The position numbers were made by a program, and so were the translations under genes. From JBBQXY01 sp051004815 (lineage in GTDB: Bacteria > Chloroflexota > Ktedonobacteria > Ktedonobacterales > Ktedonobacteraceae), in assembly GCA_051004815.1 (NCBI GenBank), contig JBPCJY010000257.1, positions 1-23,944 on the forward strand: a stretch of DNA of 23,944 nucleotides, written 5' to 3'. Positions 8,084-14,241 of the stretch are shown here, in pieces. How positions within the stretch are numbered: the first letter of the stretch is position 1; each line of letters opens with the position of its first letter. The notes under the pieces are model-generated. The model was not told the origin of the DNA, did no database searches, and was given only the letters and a program-made list of their open reading frames with translations.

Positions 8084-9225
8084 TATTCTCCAAAAAATGA
8101 GAGTTGTCCTGCCCTCGGTGGACGTGTATGTGGCATAATCGCTTCTCCAATAGGAATGCCAGCATCTAACAGTGGTTTTATTTCTGTGACATGTGCACCT
8201 ACATCTACTTTTGTTCCATCACTGTTAGGGCGTAACAGAAGTACTTCATCAGGTCCAATACCTGGACCGCTTAAAAGATCACTGCTATGTGTGCTTACCA
8301 GGATTTGACGTGCCTGTTTTCTTTGTCCTTTTTGAATAGAGGCCATCATCTCTGGAATATGTCTGGCTACCTCAGCGTGTAAAGAAAGCTCTGGTTCTTC
8401 CAGAATCAAAGGCCCATTTCCATCGAGTAAAGCCCAGAGTAATCCCATAAGTCGCAGAGTGCCATCAGAAAAATCTGCCTCTGTTTGCCATGCGCCTTTG
8501 CTTCGCCAATGGTCATACTTCGCCTTTAGATGGGGAACACCACGGTTATCTTTGTACTGAGTAAGTTCCTCAAGCTGGGGTACTGCAACTCGGAGCGCGT
8601 CTTGTATTCGGCGTAAACGAGACTCCTGGGTTCTCTTTGGTGAATCTGCTATTTGTTCAAGGAAATCGCCTCCAAAGGGATCAAACTTTCGCCCTACTGA
8701 ACGTTCTGGATCACGAATGAGTTGAGGCACAATATGATAGTAACGGATAGTATTAAAAAAATCCGCTATTTCCCGAAAGTCACGATTTGAATTAATTTGT
8801 TCTAAGTGAGTTTGACGTAAAAGTTCCTTGTCATTTTTATCTTGTTCATCAGGACGACTGAGAATTAGCCTGTTAGACTTCCAGACTTGCTCCTCCTTCA
8901 GGTATGTTCTGGAATTATTATCCTGTACTATTCCAATGCGATAGCGCCAATCTATGTCATCTCCATTTTCAATTTGAACATCTATAACGATATCGGGGTA
9001 ACGACGCGCAGCTAAACTTCGTAAACGTGAAACTCCTCCACGGTCTGCTACAGCTTTTTCAAGACCTCCCCCAATCCGCACAAGATCACGTAAGAAACGA
9101 AAGATATCCAATAAATTTGATTTACCGGAAGCATTTGGCCCTACAAGGAACATACGTTGTTGAAGTGGAACATCTACACGAGTGAAGTTCCGCCAGTTCT
9201 CAAGGTGAATCTTAGAAAATTTCAC
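8083..9225 (-). CDS. AAA/ABC-type ATPase of the OLD/RloA class (AAA_21-like)
   Basis: A 380-residue SMC/ABC-fold ATPase. It begins with the hallmark FSKIHLENWRNF and has Walker A GPNASGKS at 29-36. An ABC signature-like FSDGTLRLMGLLWALLDG is followed by Walker B PLILEEPELSLH (about 270-281) and the H-loop VSTHSSDLL (about 312-320). This is the AAA_15/AAA_21 arrangement used by stand-alone anti-phage ATPases such as RloA, AbiLi and PARIS AriA; unlike OLD, it lacks its own C-terminal TOPRIM domain. That role would be filled by the overlapping downstream gene. The start is GTG at 9225 with AAGGA eight bases upstream. It is AT-rich relative to neighbours, with a long AT-rich region upstream and a transposase remnant beyond its partner, which suggests horizontal acquisition. 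Confidence 0.88.
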   Translation of the reverse strand: MKFSKIHLENWRNFTRVDVPLQQRMFLVGPNASGKSNLLDIFRFLRDLVRIGGGLEKAVADRGGVSRLRSLAARRYPDIVIDVQIENGDDIDWRYRIGIVQDNNSRTYLKEEQVWKSNRLILSRPDEQDKNDKELLRQTHLEQINSNRDFREIADFFNTIRYYHIVPQLIRDPERSVGRKFDPFGGDFLEQIADSPKRTQESRLRRIQDALRVAVPQLEELTQYKDNRGVPHLKAKYDHWRSKGAWQTEADFSDGTLRLMGLLWALLDGNGPLILEEPELSLHAEVARHIPEMMASIQKGQRKQARQILVSTHSSDLLSGPGIGPDEVLLLRPNSDGTKVDVGAHVTEIKPLLDAGIPIGEAIMPHTRPPRAGQLSFFGE

Positions 9226-9656
9226 GTTATGTTTCCTTGATATTTGATGATTTGCTAATGCAGCTTATTATATCATTATTATATTTGTTGTCCAGCATTT
9301 ACTCCAACTGATACAAAAGTTGCAAATTTTTGCCATGACAAAATACAAAATACCAATGCGTGTATAAAAGACTCTGCTGGAAATTTTGATAACATGTCCG
9401 TACATCTAAGAAACAAGGCGAACAGTTGGCTAGCAGAACGGAATATATGAGCGTATTCATATAGAAAAGATGTAGAAGCGGATACTTCATTTTCCCTTAA
9501 CGCCGGTCAAGTGAAGAGTAAAAGATGCATAAACATCTTTATCCTTCTTTCAATCACCTTTCTAGCCTTGTCCACTTATAAATGCTCGCTTGGACCTCAT
9601 CTATTAACATGACTATTTGATAATACGTTCTGTTGTACCGCCATATAGTAACTTTC
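9226..9656. other. AT-rich intergenic region between divergent transcription units
   Basis: About 430 bp of AT-rich DNA. It should include the promoter of the ATPase gene, but I could not select one. A 7-bp inverted repeat (AAAGATG at 9521, CATCTTT at 9534) could form a weak hairpin. A 63-codon minus-strand frame at 9299-9490 has no ribosome-binding site or family resemblance. The low G+C suggests foreign DNA arriving with the ATPase/TOPRIM-like pair. Confidence 0.4.
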
Positions 9657-9761
9657 CTTGACAAAAGGACAAGCACCCTTGACAAACGTGAAATCATGCT
9701 TTATACTATGACAAGTGAGCTTGACATCAAGACAAGTTCGCTTAGCAGAAATAAGCTGTAC
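9657..9761 (+). repeat. Five 21-bp-spaced repeats, consensus CTTGACA-N5-ACAAG
   Basis: CTT recurs at exactly 9657, 9678, 9699, 9720 and 9741. CTTGACA is complete in units 1, 2 and 4. ACAAG occupies unit positions 13-17 in units 1, 3 and 4. Units 1 and 4 therefore carry a CTTG-N9-CAAG inverted repeat; unit 5 is degenerate. A 21-bp period is two helical turns, so sites would lie on one face of the DNA. The array overlaps the promoter of the membrane-protein/Xre operon, making it a likely operator for the Xre protein encoded downstream (inference). Confidence 0.75.
9679..9707 (+). promoter_or_regulatory. Sigma-70-type promoter of the membrane protein/Xre operon
   Basis: TTGACA at 9679-9684 and TATACT at 9702-9707 are separated by 17 bp, close to the ideal housekeeping promoter. 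The -35 box is part of repeat unit 2 and the -10 box part of repeat unit 3 of the 21-bp array. A protein bound to the repeats would therefore compete with RNA polymerase. The predicted transcript starts near 9714, about 90 bases before the first ATG. Confidence 0.72.
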
Positions 9762-9803
9762 TCAGTTTTATAGGGTCAATAGCAAGGAAAGAAGTGACGA
9801 ATT

Positions 9804-10190
9804 ATGAGCAAATCAGCAAGTAGGTTGTACATGAAGGAATTTGGGACGGCGATGGTTGCCTATGTGATCGTTTTGATAGTTTCGATTACATTGATCAACA
9901 TTAGCCCAAACTCAGCGTGGTGGCGTATTCCATTGGCACTGGCTCCGGTTATTCCGGCGATTTTCGCTATGATCGCTTATATGCGCTTTGTGGGGCGGAT
10001 AGATGAACTGCAACGGCGCATTCAATTTGAGGGACTGGCTTTCGGCTTCGGCGGGACGAGCATTCTTACGTTCAGCTATGGTTTCTTGGAAAATGTTGGG
10101 TTTCCACATATTAGCTGGCTTTTCGTCTTTCCGTTGATGATCGCGCTCTGGGGTATAGGTGTGGCAATTGCTTCATGGAGATACCGATGA
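9804..10190 (+). CDS. Small four-helix integral membrane protein, unknown function
   Basis: 128 residues with about four hydrophobic segments: MVAYVIVLIVSITLINI, IPLALAPVIPAIFAMIAYM, GLAFGFGGTSILTFSYGFL and ISWLFVFPLMIALWGIGVAI. A conserved-looking polar loop, RFVGRIDELQRRIQFE, lies between helices 2 and 3. Proteins of this shape often precede a short Xre regulator in bacteria, but no biochemical role is known to me. Its TGA overlaps the ATG of the Xre gene (ATGA), so both are made together. The nearest purine-rich stretch before the ATG (GGAAAGAAG) is somewhat distant. Expression is probably governed by the 21-bp repeats upstream. Confidence 0.82.
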   Translation: MSKSASRLYMKEFGTAMVAYVIVLIVSITLINISPNSAWWRIPLALAPVIPAIFAMIAYMRFVGRIDELQRRIQFEGLAFGFGGTSILTFSYGFLENVGFPHISWLFVFPLMIALWGIGVAIASWRYR

Positions 10191-10405
10191 AGAACAAGCT
10201 GAAAGTCCTCAGAGCGATGCGCAACTGGTCACAAGCAGGCCTTGCCGAACGCCTGGATGTGTCGCGACAGACAGTCAATGCACTGGAAACGGGCAAATAC
10301 GATCCGAGTCTGCCCTTGGCTTTCAAGATTGCCCGCCTCTTCCAGATGCCAGTCGAAGAAATTTTTGAAGCAGAACCAGAGCAAACTGACGGAAAGGATG
10401 AATAA
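10187..10405 (+). CDS. Short Xre-family (YozG-like) helix-turn-helix regulator
   Basis: 72 residues, almost entirely one HTH_3 domain: LKVLRAMRNWSQAGLAERLD, then VSRQTVNALETGKYDPSLPL and AFKIARLFQMPVEEIFE. The pattern SRQTVNAIE.GKY.PSL..A is the signature of the short cytoplasmic YozG-like class of Xre repressors. The ATG at 10187, which overlaps the membrane-protein stop, is preferred because GGAG (10177-10180) lies six bases before it; the ATG at 10175 has none. I infer that it represses its own operon through the CTTGACA-N5-ACAAG repeats. Regulator and membrane protein may form a sensing pair. Confidence 0.92.
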   Translation: MKNKLKVLRAMRNWSQAGLAERLDVSRQTVNALETGKYDPSLPLAFKIARLFQMPVEEIFEAEPEQTDGKDE

Positions 10406-10423
10406 ATGCCTCTTCTCGAATCG

Positions 10424-10432
10424 TGCTATAGT
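10424..10432 (+). promoter_or_regulatory. Possible extended -10 promoter for the FrnE-like gene
   Basis: TG-C-TATAGT has the TGnTATAAT form of an extended -10 element and lies about 30 bases before the ATG of the FrnE-like gene. No -35 box is seen, which extended -10 promoters can do without. It would give the FrnE-like gene its own transcript, separate from the Xre operon. Confidence 0.4.
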
Positions 10433-10462
10433 ATATGAAGTATGAGAAAGGAGCATAATTCT

Positions 10463-11068
10463 ATGCCTGTACAGATTGATGTCTGGTCTGACTTTGTTTG
10501 ACCGTTCTGTTTTTTAGTAGCCTCCAGTTTGGAGAAGCTTCAAGAAACCTATGATCTCGCCATTACGTGGCGTTCGTTCCAACTGCGTCCCGCTGGTTCT
10601 CCACCGATGCCACCTGAGTATCGCGCCAGGATAGAGGCCTCACGTCCCCACTTTGCCGACCGAGTGCGGCAGGAACTTGGTCTTGAATTGAAGCCTGGCC
10701 CCTTTGAGATTGATAGCCGTCCTTCACTGATTCTGGAGAAATTTTTCGAGGCCCAGGGTAAAGGCGAGGAGGGTCATAAGGCGATCCAGGATGCTTACTG
10801 GCTGCAAGGCCGAGCGATTGATAAACCAGACGTGCTCAAAGAGATTGTGCAAGAGGTTGGTCTGCCAACTGAGCATATCGAGGACGTGTTGCACAGTTCC
10901 GAGTATGACGCGGAAGTGTCGGCTGATATCGAGCTGGCACAGCAATATGGGCTGGATGCCGTCCCCGCGCTGGTTTTCAACAACAAATACCTGGTGTCGG
11001 GCGCACAACCATACGATGTGTTGCGCAAGGTGGTAGAAAAGGTGCAAGCTGAGGAAGCAGAAGCATAA
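10463..11068 (+). CDS. FrnE/DsbA-family thiol oxidoreductase with in-frame TGA (candidate selenoprotein)
   Basis: Read through a TGA at codon 13, the gene encodes 201 residues of a DsbA-fold FrnE-like protein. The N-terminus is MPVQIDVWSDFV-(TGA)-PFC where the family has SD.VCP.C, so TGA replaces the first, nucleophilic cysteine of the CxxC site; Cys16 is intact. The rest is sound: LEKLQETYDLAITWRSFQL, a helical insert, and the cis-proline region GLDAVPALVF with YLVSGAQPYD. AAAGGAG precedes the ATG at 10463. Beginning at the TTG at 10529, as automated annotation would, drops the active site. A SECIS-like hairpin follows the TGA. Selenocysteine (U-x-x-C) is my favoured reading; a nonsense mutation or sequencing error (TGC to TGA) is the alternative. 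Transcription ends at the terminator at 11072-11116. Confidence 0.75.
10519..10539 (+). promoter_or_regulatory. SECIS-like hairpin downstream of the in-frame TGA
   Basis: AGC-CTCC pairs with GGAG-AA-GCT around a five-base loop, AGTTT: seven base pairs with a two-base AA bulge. The loop begins 24 bases after the TGA (10499-10501) and has G as its second base. That agrees with the published general pattern of bacterial SECIS elements (loop within roughly 16-37 bases of UGA, G among the first two loop bases). Hairpins of this size occur by chance, so this supports the case but does not prove it. Confidence 0.5.
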
Positions 11069-11071
11069 TGT

Positions 11072-11116
11072 GAACAAACAAACAGGCGACTTGTGAGGTC
11101 GCCTGTTTGTTTGTTC
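11072..11116. terminator. Strong bidirectional hairpin between convergent genes
   Basis: A perfect 19-bp inverted repeat (11072-11090 with 11098-11116) with a 7-base loop. It starts three bases after the FrnE-like stop and ends 13 bases before the phosphohexomutase stop on the other strand. The arms contain A/T-rich AACAAACAAA and its complement, giving a T-rich 3' side in both directions. It should end both transcripts. Confidence 0.85.
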
Positions 11117-11129
11117 GCATTACGGATAA

Positions 11130-12491
11130 TTATGCACGAATGAAGGCCAGGAGTTCGTCGCGTTTCTGTGCCATCAATGCCTGGTTATTGGCTTCGAGAT
11201 TGAGGCGCAGCAGAGGCTCGGTATTGGAGGGGCGCACATTAAACCACCAGTCGCCATAGTCAATCGTGAGACCATCCAGGTGGTCAACGGACTGTGCGCC
11301 TTGCTTGAAGTGTTCTTCCAGGGTTTTTAGCTTCCCTTGCGCATCATTGACGGTGCTATTGATTTCACCACTGCGCACGCCACGGTCCAGGGGTTTGAGA
11401 ATCTCGGAGAATGGTTTCCCTTCGACCGAAACCAGTTCCAGGATGATTAAGAAGGCGATCAGGCCGGAGTCGGCGAACCAGTTGTCGCGGAAGTAGAAAT
11501 GGCCGGAGTGTTCGCCACCGAAGATGCCGTTATCCTTGCGCATCTCAGCTTTGATGAACGAGTGTCCGACGCGGGTACGTATCGCTTTGCCGCCCAGGGA
11601 TTGAACCAGGGCAGGGACGCTCTTGGAAACGATCAGGTTATAGAGAATGGTGGAACCGGGGAATTTGTGGAGGAGGCTGTTTGATACGGCTTCGATGACC
11701 TGAGAGCCATCGACCACGTTGCCATGTTCATCGACGGGGAACATGCGGTCGGCATCGCCATCGAAGGCGGCACCCAGATCGGCATGGACTTCACGCGCCT
11801 TCTTTTGTAGATCAGCCATGTTCTCTGGCTCAATTGGGCTGGCCGGATGGTTGGGAAAAGTGCCGTCAAGCTCAAAATAGAGCGGGACGAGTTCGCAAGG
11901 CAGGTGCTTAAACACATGCGGCATAATCATACCAGCCATGCCATTGCCGGCGTCAATCACGACTTTGAGCGGTCGAATTTTGCTCACATCGATGAACGAA
12001 AGGGCGTGTTTAACGTAAGCATCAGTGATGTCGTGCTTGATGATCTGTCCTTTGGCGGCGGGTTCGGTGAAATTGCCACTGATGGCGAGATCGCGGATAT
12101 CGGCGAGGCCGGTTTCCTGGCTGACGGGAAAAGCCTGAGCGCGGCAAAATTTCATGCCGTTGTCTCTGCCTGGATTATGGGAGGCGGTAATCATCACACC
12201 GGCGGCATAGTTGAACTTGCCGACGGCGAAATAGAGGCCATCGGTGGTGGTCATACCCAGTTCAATAGCGTTGGTGCCATTGTCGGTAATGCCGCGCATC
12301 ATGGCGGCGGCTAATTGTGGTGAGGAGACGCGCATGTCACGGCCTACCGCGATCTCTGGGACGTTCAAGTACTGGGCAGCCGCACGCCCGATACGATAGG
12401 CGACCTCGTCGGTCAGGTTCTGACCATAAATGCCGCGAATATCGTAAGCCTTAAATAGCTTGGGGTCAACGGTTACATTCGATTGTGTCAT
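11130..12491 (-). CDS. Phosphomannomutase/phosphoglucomutase (alpha-D-phosphohexomutase)
   Basis: 453 residues with all four family motifs: the phosphoserine loop TASHNPGRDNGMK (Ser near 104), the metal loop FDGDADRMF (about 243-248), the sugar-binding loop GGEHSGHFYF, and the phosphate-binding loop RPSNTEPLLRLN. It interconverts hexose 1- and 6-phosphates for sugar-nucleotide and glycogen or exopolysaccharide synthesis; mannose versus glucose preference cannot be read. ATG 12491 overlaps the GNAT stop (ATGA) and has AGGAAG upstream, so it is preferred to a TTG at 12515. It is the last gene of a four-gene operon and ends at the bidirectional terminator. Confidence 0.94.
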   Translation of the reverse strand: MTQSNVTVDPKLFKAYDIRGIYGQNLTDEVAYRIGRAAAQYLNVPEIAVGRDMRVSSPQLAAAMMRGITDNGTNAIELGMTTTDGLYFAVGKFNYAAGVMITASHNPGRDNGMKFCRAQAFPVSQETGLADIRDLAISGNFTEPAAKGQIIKHDITDAYVKHALSFIDVSKIRPLKVVIDAGNGMAGMIMPHVFKHLPCELVPLYFELDGTFPNHPASPIEPENMADLQKKAREVHADLGAAFDGDADRMFPVDEHGNVVDGSQVIEAVSNSLLHKFPGSTILYNLIVSKSVPALVQSLGGKAIRTRVGHSFIKAEMRKDNGIFGGEHSGHFYFRDNWFADSGLIAFLIILELVSVEGKPFSEILKPLDRGVRSGEINSTVNDAQGKLKTLEEHFKQGAQSVDHLDGLTIDYGDWWFNVRPSNTEPLLRLNLEANNQALMAQKRDELLAFIRA

Positions 12492-13063
12492 TTTAAATGC
12501 TTCCTCTTCTTCCAAATTTCTAAAAGTATCCAGGGTTCGCCTGAACTACGGGGGTCAAAGATCTGGCCGACCTCGACAAAGTTGGCTTTAGCGAAAGCGC
12601 GGCGTGCGGGATGATTCGCTTTAGCGGTCTCGGCGTAGATACGCGTCAGTCCGGTAGTGGAGAAGAGGTGCTGGACCAGCGTGTGAATGGCTTCCGAGCC
12701 ATATCCTCTTCCCCAACGCGTCTTTTCGCCCAGTCCCAGTCCAATTTCGACTTGCCCAATGCGATAATCAATATTAAAATACGTGATGGTGCCGATAGGA
12801 ATATGCTTTTCGTCATCGATGATGAACCAGAATTGTCGCCCGTTGCCGTGAACGTAGTTGCGATCAAATATGGGCAAGAACTCGGTCATGCTGTCGGAAT
12901 ATGGACGGTGCAGATCGTAATGCCAGACCTCGTCATCGCGTTCCCAATGGAAAACTTTCGCGGCATCGTCCATCGTAGGGCGGCGGAGAAAGACCCGTTC
13001 ACCATGTATAGGCATGCCTCCTTGCGGGTGTCCCGCGGGATTATTGCGTTGTGTTTCTGTCAT
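12488..13063 (-). CDS. GNAT acetyltransferase (RimJ/RimL type)
   Basis: 191 residues with the Acetyltransf_3 pattern: HGERVFLRRPTMDDAAKVFH at the N-terminus, then IPIGTITYFNID. The acetyl-CoA loop reads EKTRWGRGYGSEAIHTLVQH, followed by RIYAETAKANHPARRAFAKA. RimJ/RimL enzymes acetylate protein N-termini, but many relatives act on small amines, so the substrate is open. Its ATG overlaps the phosphopentomutase stop, and its own stop overlaps the phosphohexomutase start; both overlaps are ATGA. Its position within a sugar-phosphate operon could mean it modifies one of those enzymes or an amino sugar (inference). Confidence 0.9.
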   Translation of the reverse strand: MTETQRNNPAGHPQGGMPIHGERVFLRRPTMDDAAKVFHWERDDEVWHYDLHRPYSDSMTEFLPIFDRNYVHGNGRQFWFIIDDEKHIPIGTITYFNIDYRIGQVEIGLGLGEKTRWGRGYGSEAIHTLVQHLFSTTGLTRIYAETAKANHPARRAFAKANFVEVGQIFDPRSSGEPWILLEIWKKRKHLK

Positions 13064-14241
13064 AAGAACCCTATCTCGTGTGCAAAACTTGTACCTGCCG
13101 CCAAGTGTCCAACGGCAAAAGCTTCGGCCAGTGTCTGACCCAAATCGGCATAGGTAGAACGAACGCCCAGGTTGACGCCTGCTCGCACAGGTGCGCCATA
13201 AGCCAGCAATGGCACCTGTTCGCGGGTGTGATCTGTCCCGCGATAGGTGGGATCGACGCCATGATCGGCGGTAAAGAAGAGCGCGTCTCCTGACTGCATG
13301 GCCTGTTGCATGTGAGCAAGCCAGGCATCTACCTCGCGCAGTGCCTGAGCGTAGCCTGCACTGTCGCGGCGGTGTCCCCAGAGCATATCAAATTCTACCA
13401 GATTGACAAAGAGCAGACCAGTAAAATCTTGTTCAAGGTAGTGCAGTGTTGCTGCCATACCGGCACTATTGGTTTCAGTATGATCGCGCTGGGTCAGCCC
13501 ACGTCCGGCGAAGAGATCTTCAATTTTCCCGATGCCGATGACATCTTTGCCATGTTCTTTTAACAGATCGAGCAATGTGACGCCGAGTGGTTCGAGCGAG
13601 AAATCGCGACGGTGTTCGGTGCGCTTAAAGTTTCCTGGCGTACCGATAAATGGTCGGGCAATGACGCGTCCAACGGCGTGGTCTCCTGTAAGCATATTAC
13701 GCGCAAGCTGGCACATATGATACAGTTCTGCCAGGGGAATAATATCCTGGTGCGCGGCAATCTGAAAGACGCTATCGGCGGAGGTATAAATGATGGGACG
13801 ACCAGTGCGCATGTGTTCTTCGCCCAGTTCCTTAATAATCTCGGTGCCAGAGGCAACCTGGTTGCCAATGACTGCGCGACCAATGGCTTGTTCAAAGGCT
13901 GCGACTACACTCGGGGGGAAGCCATGCGGATAGGTGGGCAAAGCTTTGTGCAGGACGACGCCCATCATTTCCCAATGGCCGGTGGTACTATCTTTGCCTG
14001 CTGCCGACTCAGTCATGCGCCCATAGGCTCCACTGGCGGAGTCGGTAGGGGGTGTCCCCAGGATGGGGGTGATATTTCCCAGGCCGATGCTGCCCAAGTT
14101 GGGCAATGATAAGCCGCCAACGGCCTGTGCGCAGTGCTCAAGTGAACTGGCACCATCATCGTCATAGGCATGGGCATCGGGGTTGGCTCCCGCGCCAACG
14201 CCGTCAAGGACGACAACTAGAGCGCGTTTCAGTGCCGTCAT
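13060..14241 (-). CDS. deoB: Phosphopentomutase
   Basis: 393 residues of the alkaline-phosphatase superfamily, the normal DeoB length. It has the metal-binding start VVVLDGVGAGANPDA (Asp13), the phospho-acceptor segment AGKDSTTGHWEMMG (Thr near 86-87) and the C-terminal metal cluster FTADHGVDPTYRGTDHTRE. DeoB moves phosphate between C1 and C5 of ribose or deoxyribose, linking nucleoside salvage to the pentose phosphate pool. Its ATG overlaps the stop of the phosphofructokinase gene (ATGA at 14238-14241), and it overlaps the GNAT gene in the same way, so translation is coupled along the operon. No nucleoside phosphorylase gene is nearby. Confidence 0.96.
   Translation of the reverse strand: MTALKRALVVVLDGVGAGANPDAHAYDDDGASSLEHCAQAVGGLSLPNLGSIGLGNITPILGTPPTDSASGAYGRMTESAAGKDSTTGHWEMMGVVLHKALPTYPHGFPPSVVAAFEQAIGRAVIGNQVASGTEIIKELGEEHMRTGRPIIYTSADSVFQIAAHQDIIPLAELYHMCQLARNMLTGDHAVGRVIARPFIGTPGNFKRTEHRRDFSLEPLGVTLLDLLKEHGKDVIGIGKIEDLFAGRGLTQRDHTETNSAGMAATLHYLEQDFTGLLFVNLVEFDMLWGHRRDSAGYAQALREVDAWLAHMQQAMQSGDALFFTADHGVDPTYRGTDHTREQVPLLAYGAPVRAGVNLGVRSTYADLGQTLAEAFAVGHLAAGTSFAHEIGFL

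Noticed and set aside
7469..9225. Identification as PARIS, Gabija or classical OLD
   Set aside because: There is no UvrD-type helicase partner (Gabija), the TOPRIM domain is not fused (OLD), and the effector motif looks like DUF4276 rather than the PARIS AriB family.
9299..9490. 63-codon minus-strand ORF in the AT-rich intergenic region
   Set aside because: Rich in Leu/Tyr/Cys as random AT-rich DNA would give; no ribosome-binding site.
9521..9540. Small inverted repeat as a terminator
   Set aside because: The stem is only 7 bp and AT-rich, has no strong T run, and no gene ends there.
10529..11068. FrnE-like gene starting at the TTG at 10529
   Set aside because: There is no proper ribosome-binding site. 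The homology and a good ATG with AAAGGAG lie upstream of the TGA, and this start would remove the first strand and the active site.
12491..12515. TTG start extending the phosphohexomutase by eight residues
   Set aside because: The ATG at 12491 has AGGAAG and the ATGA overlap that is repeated throughout this operon.
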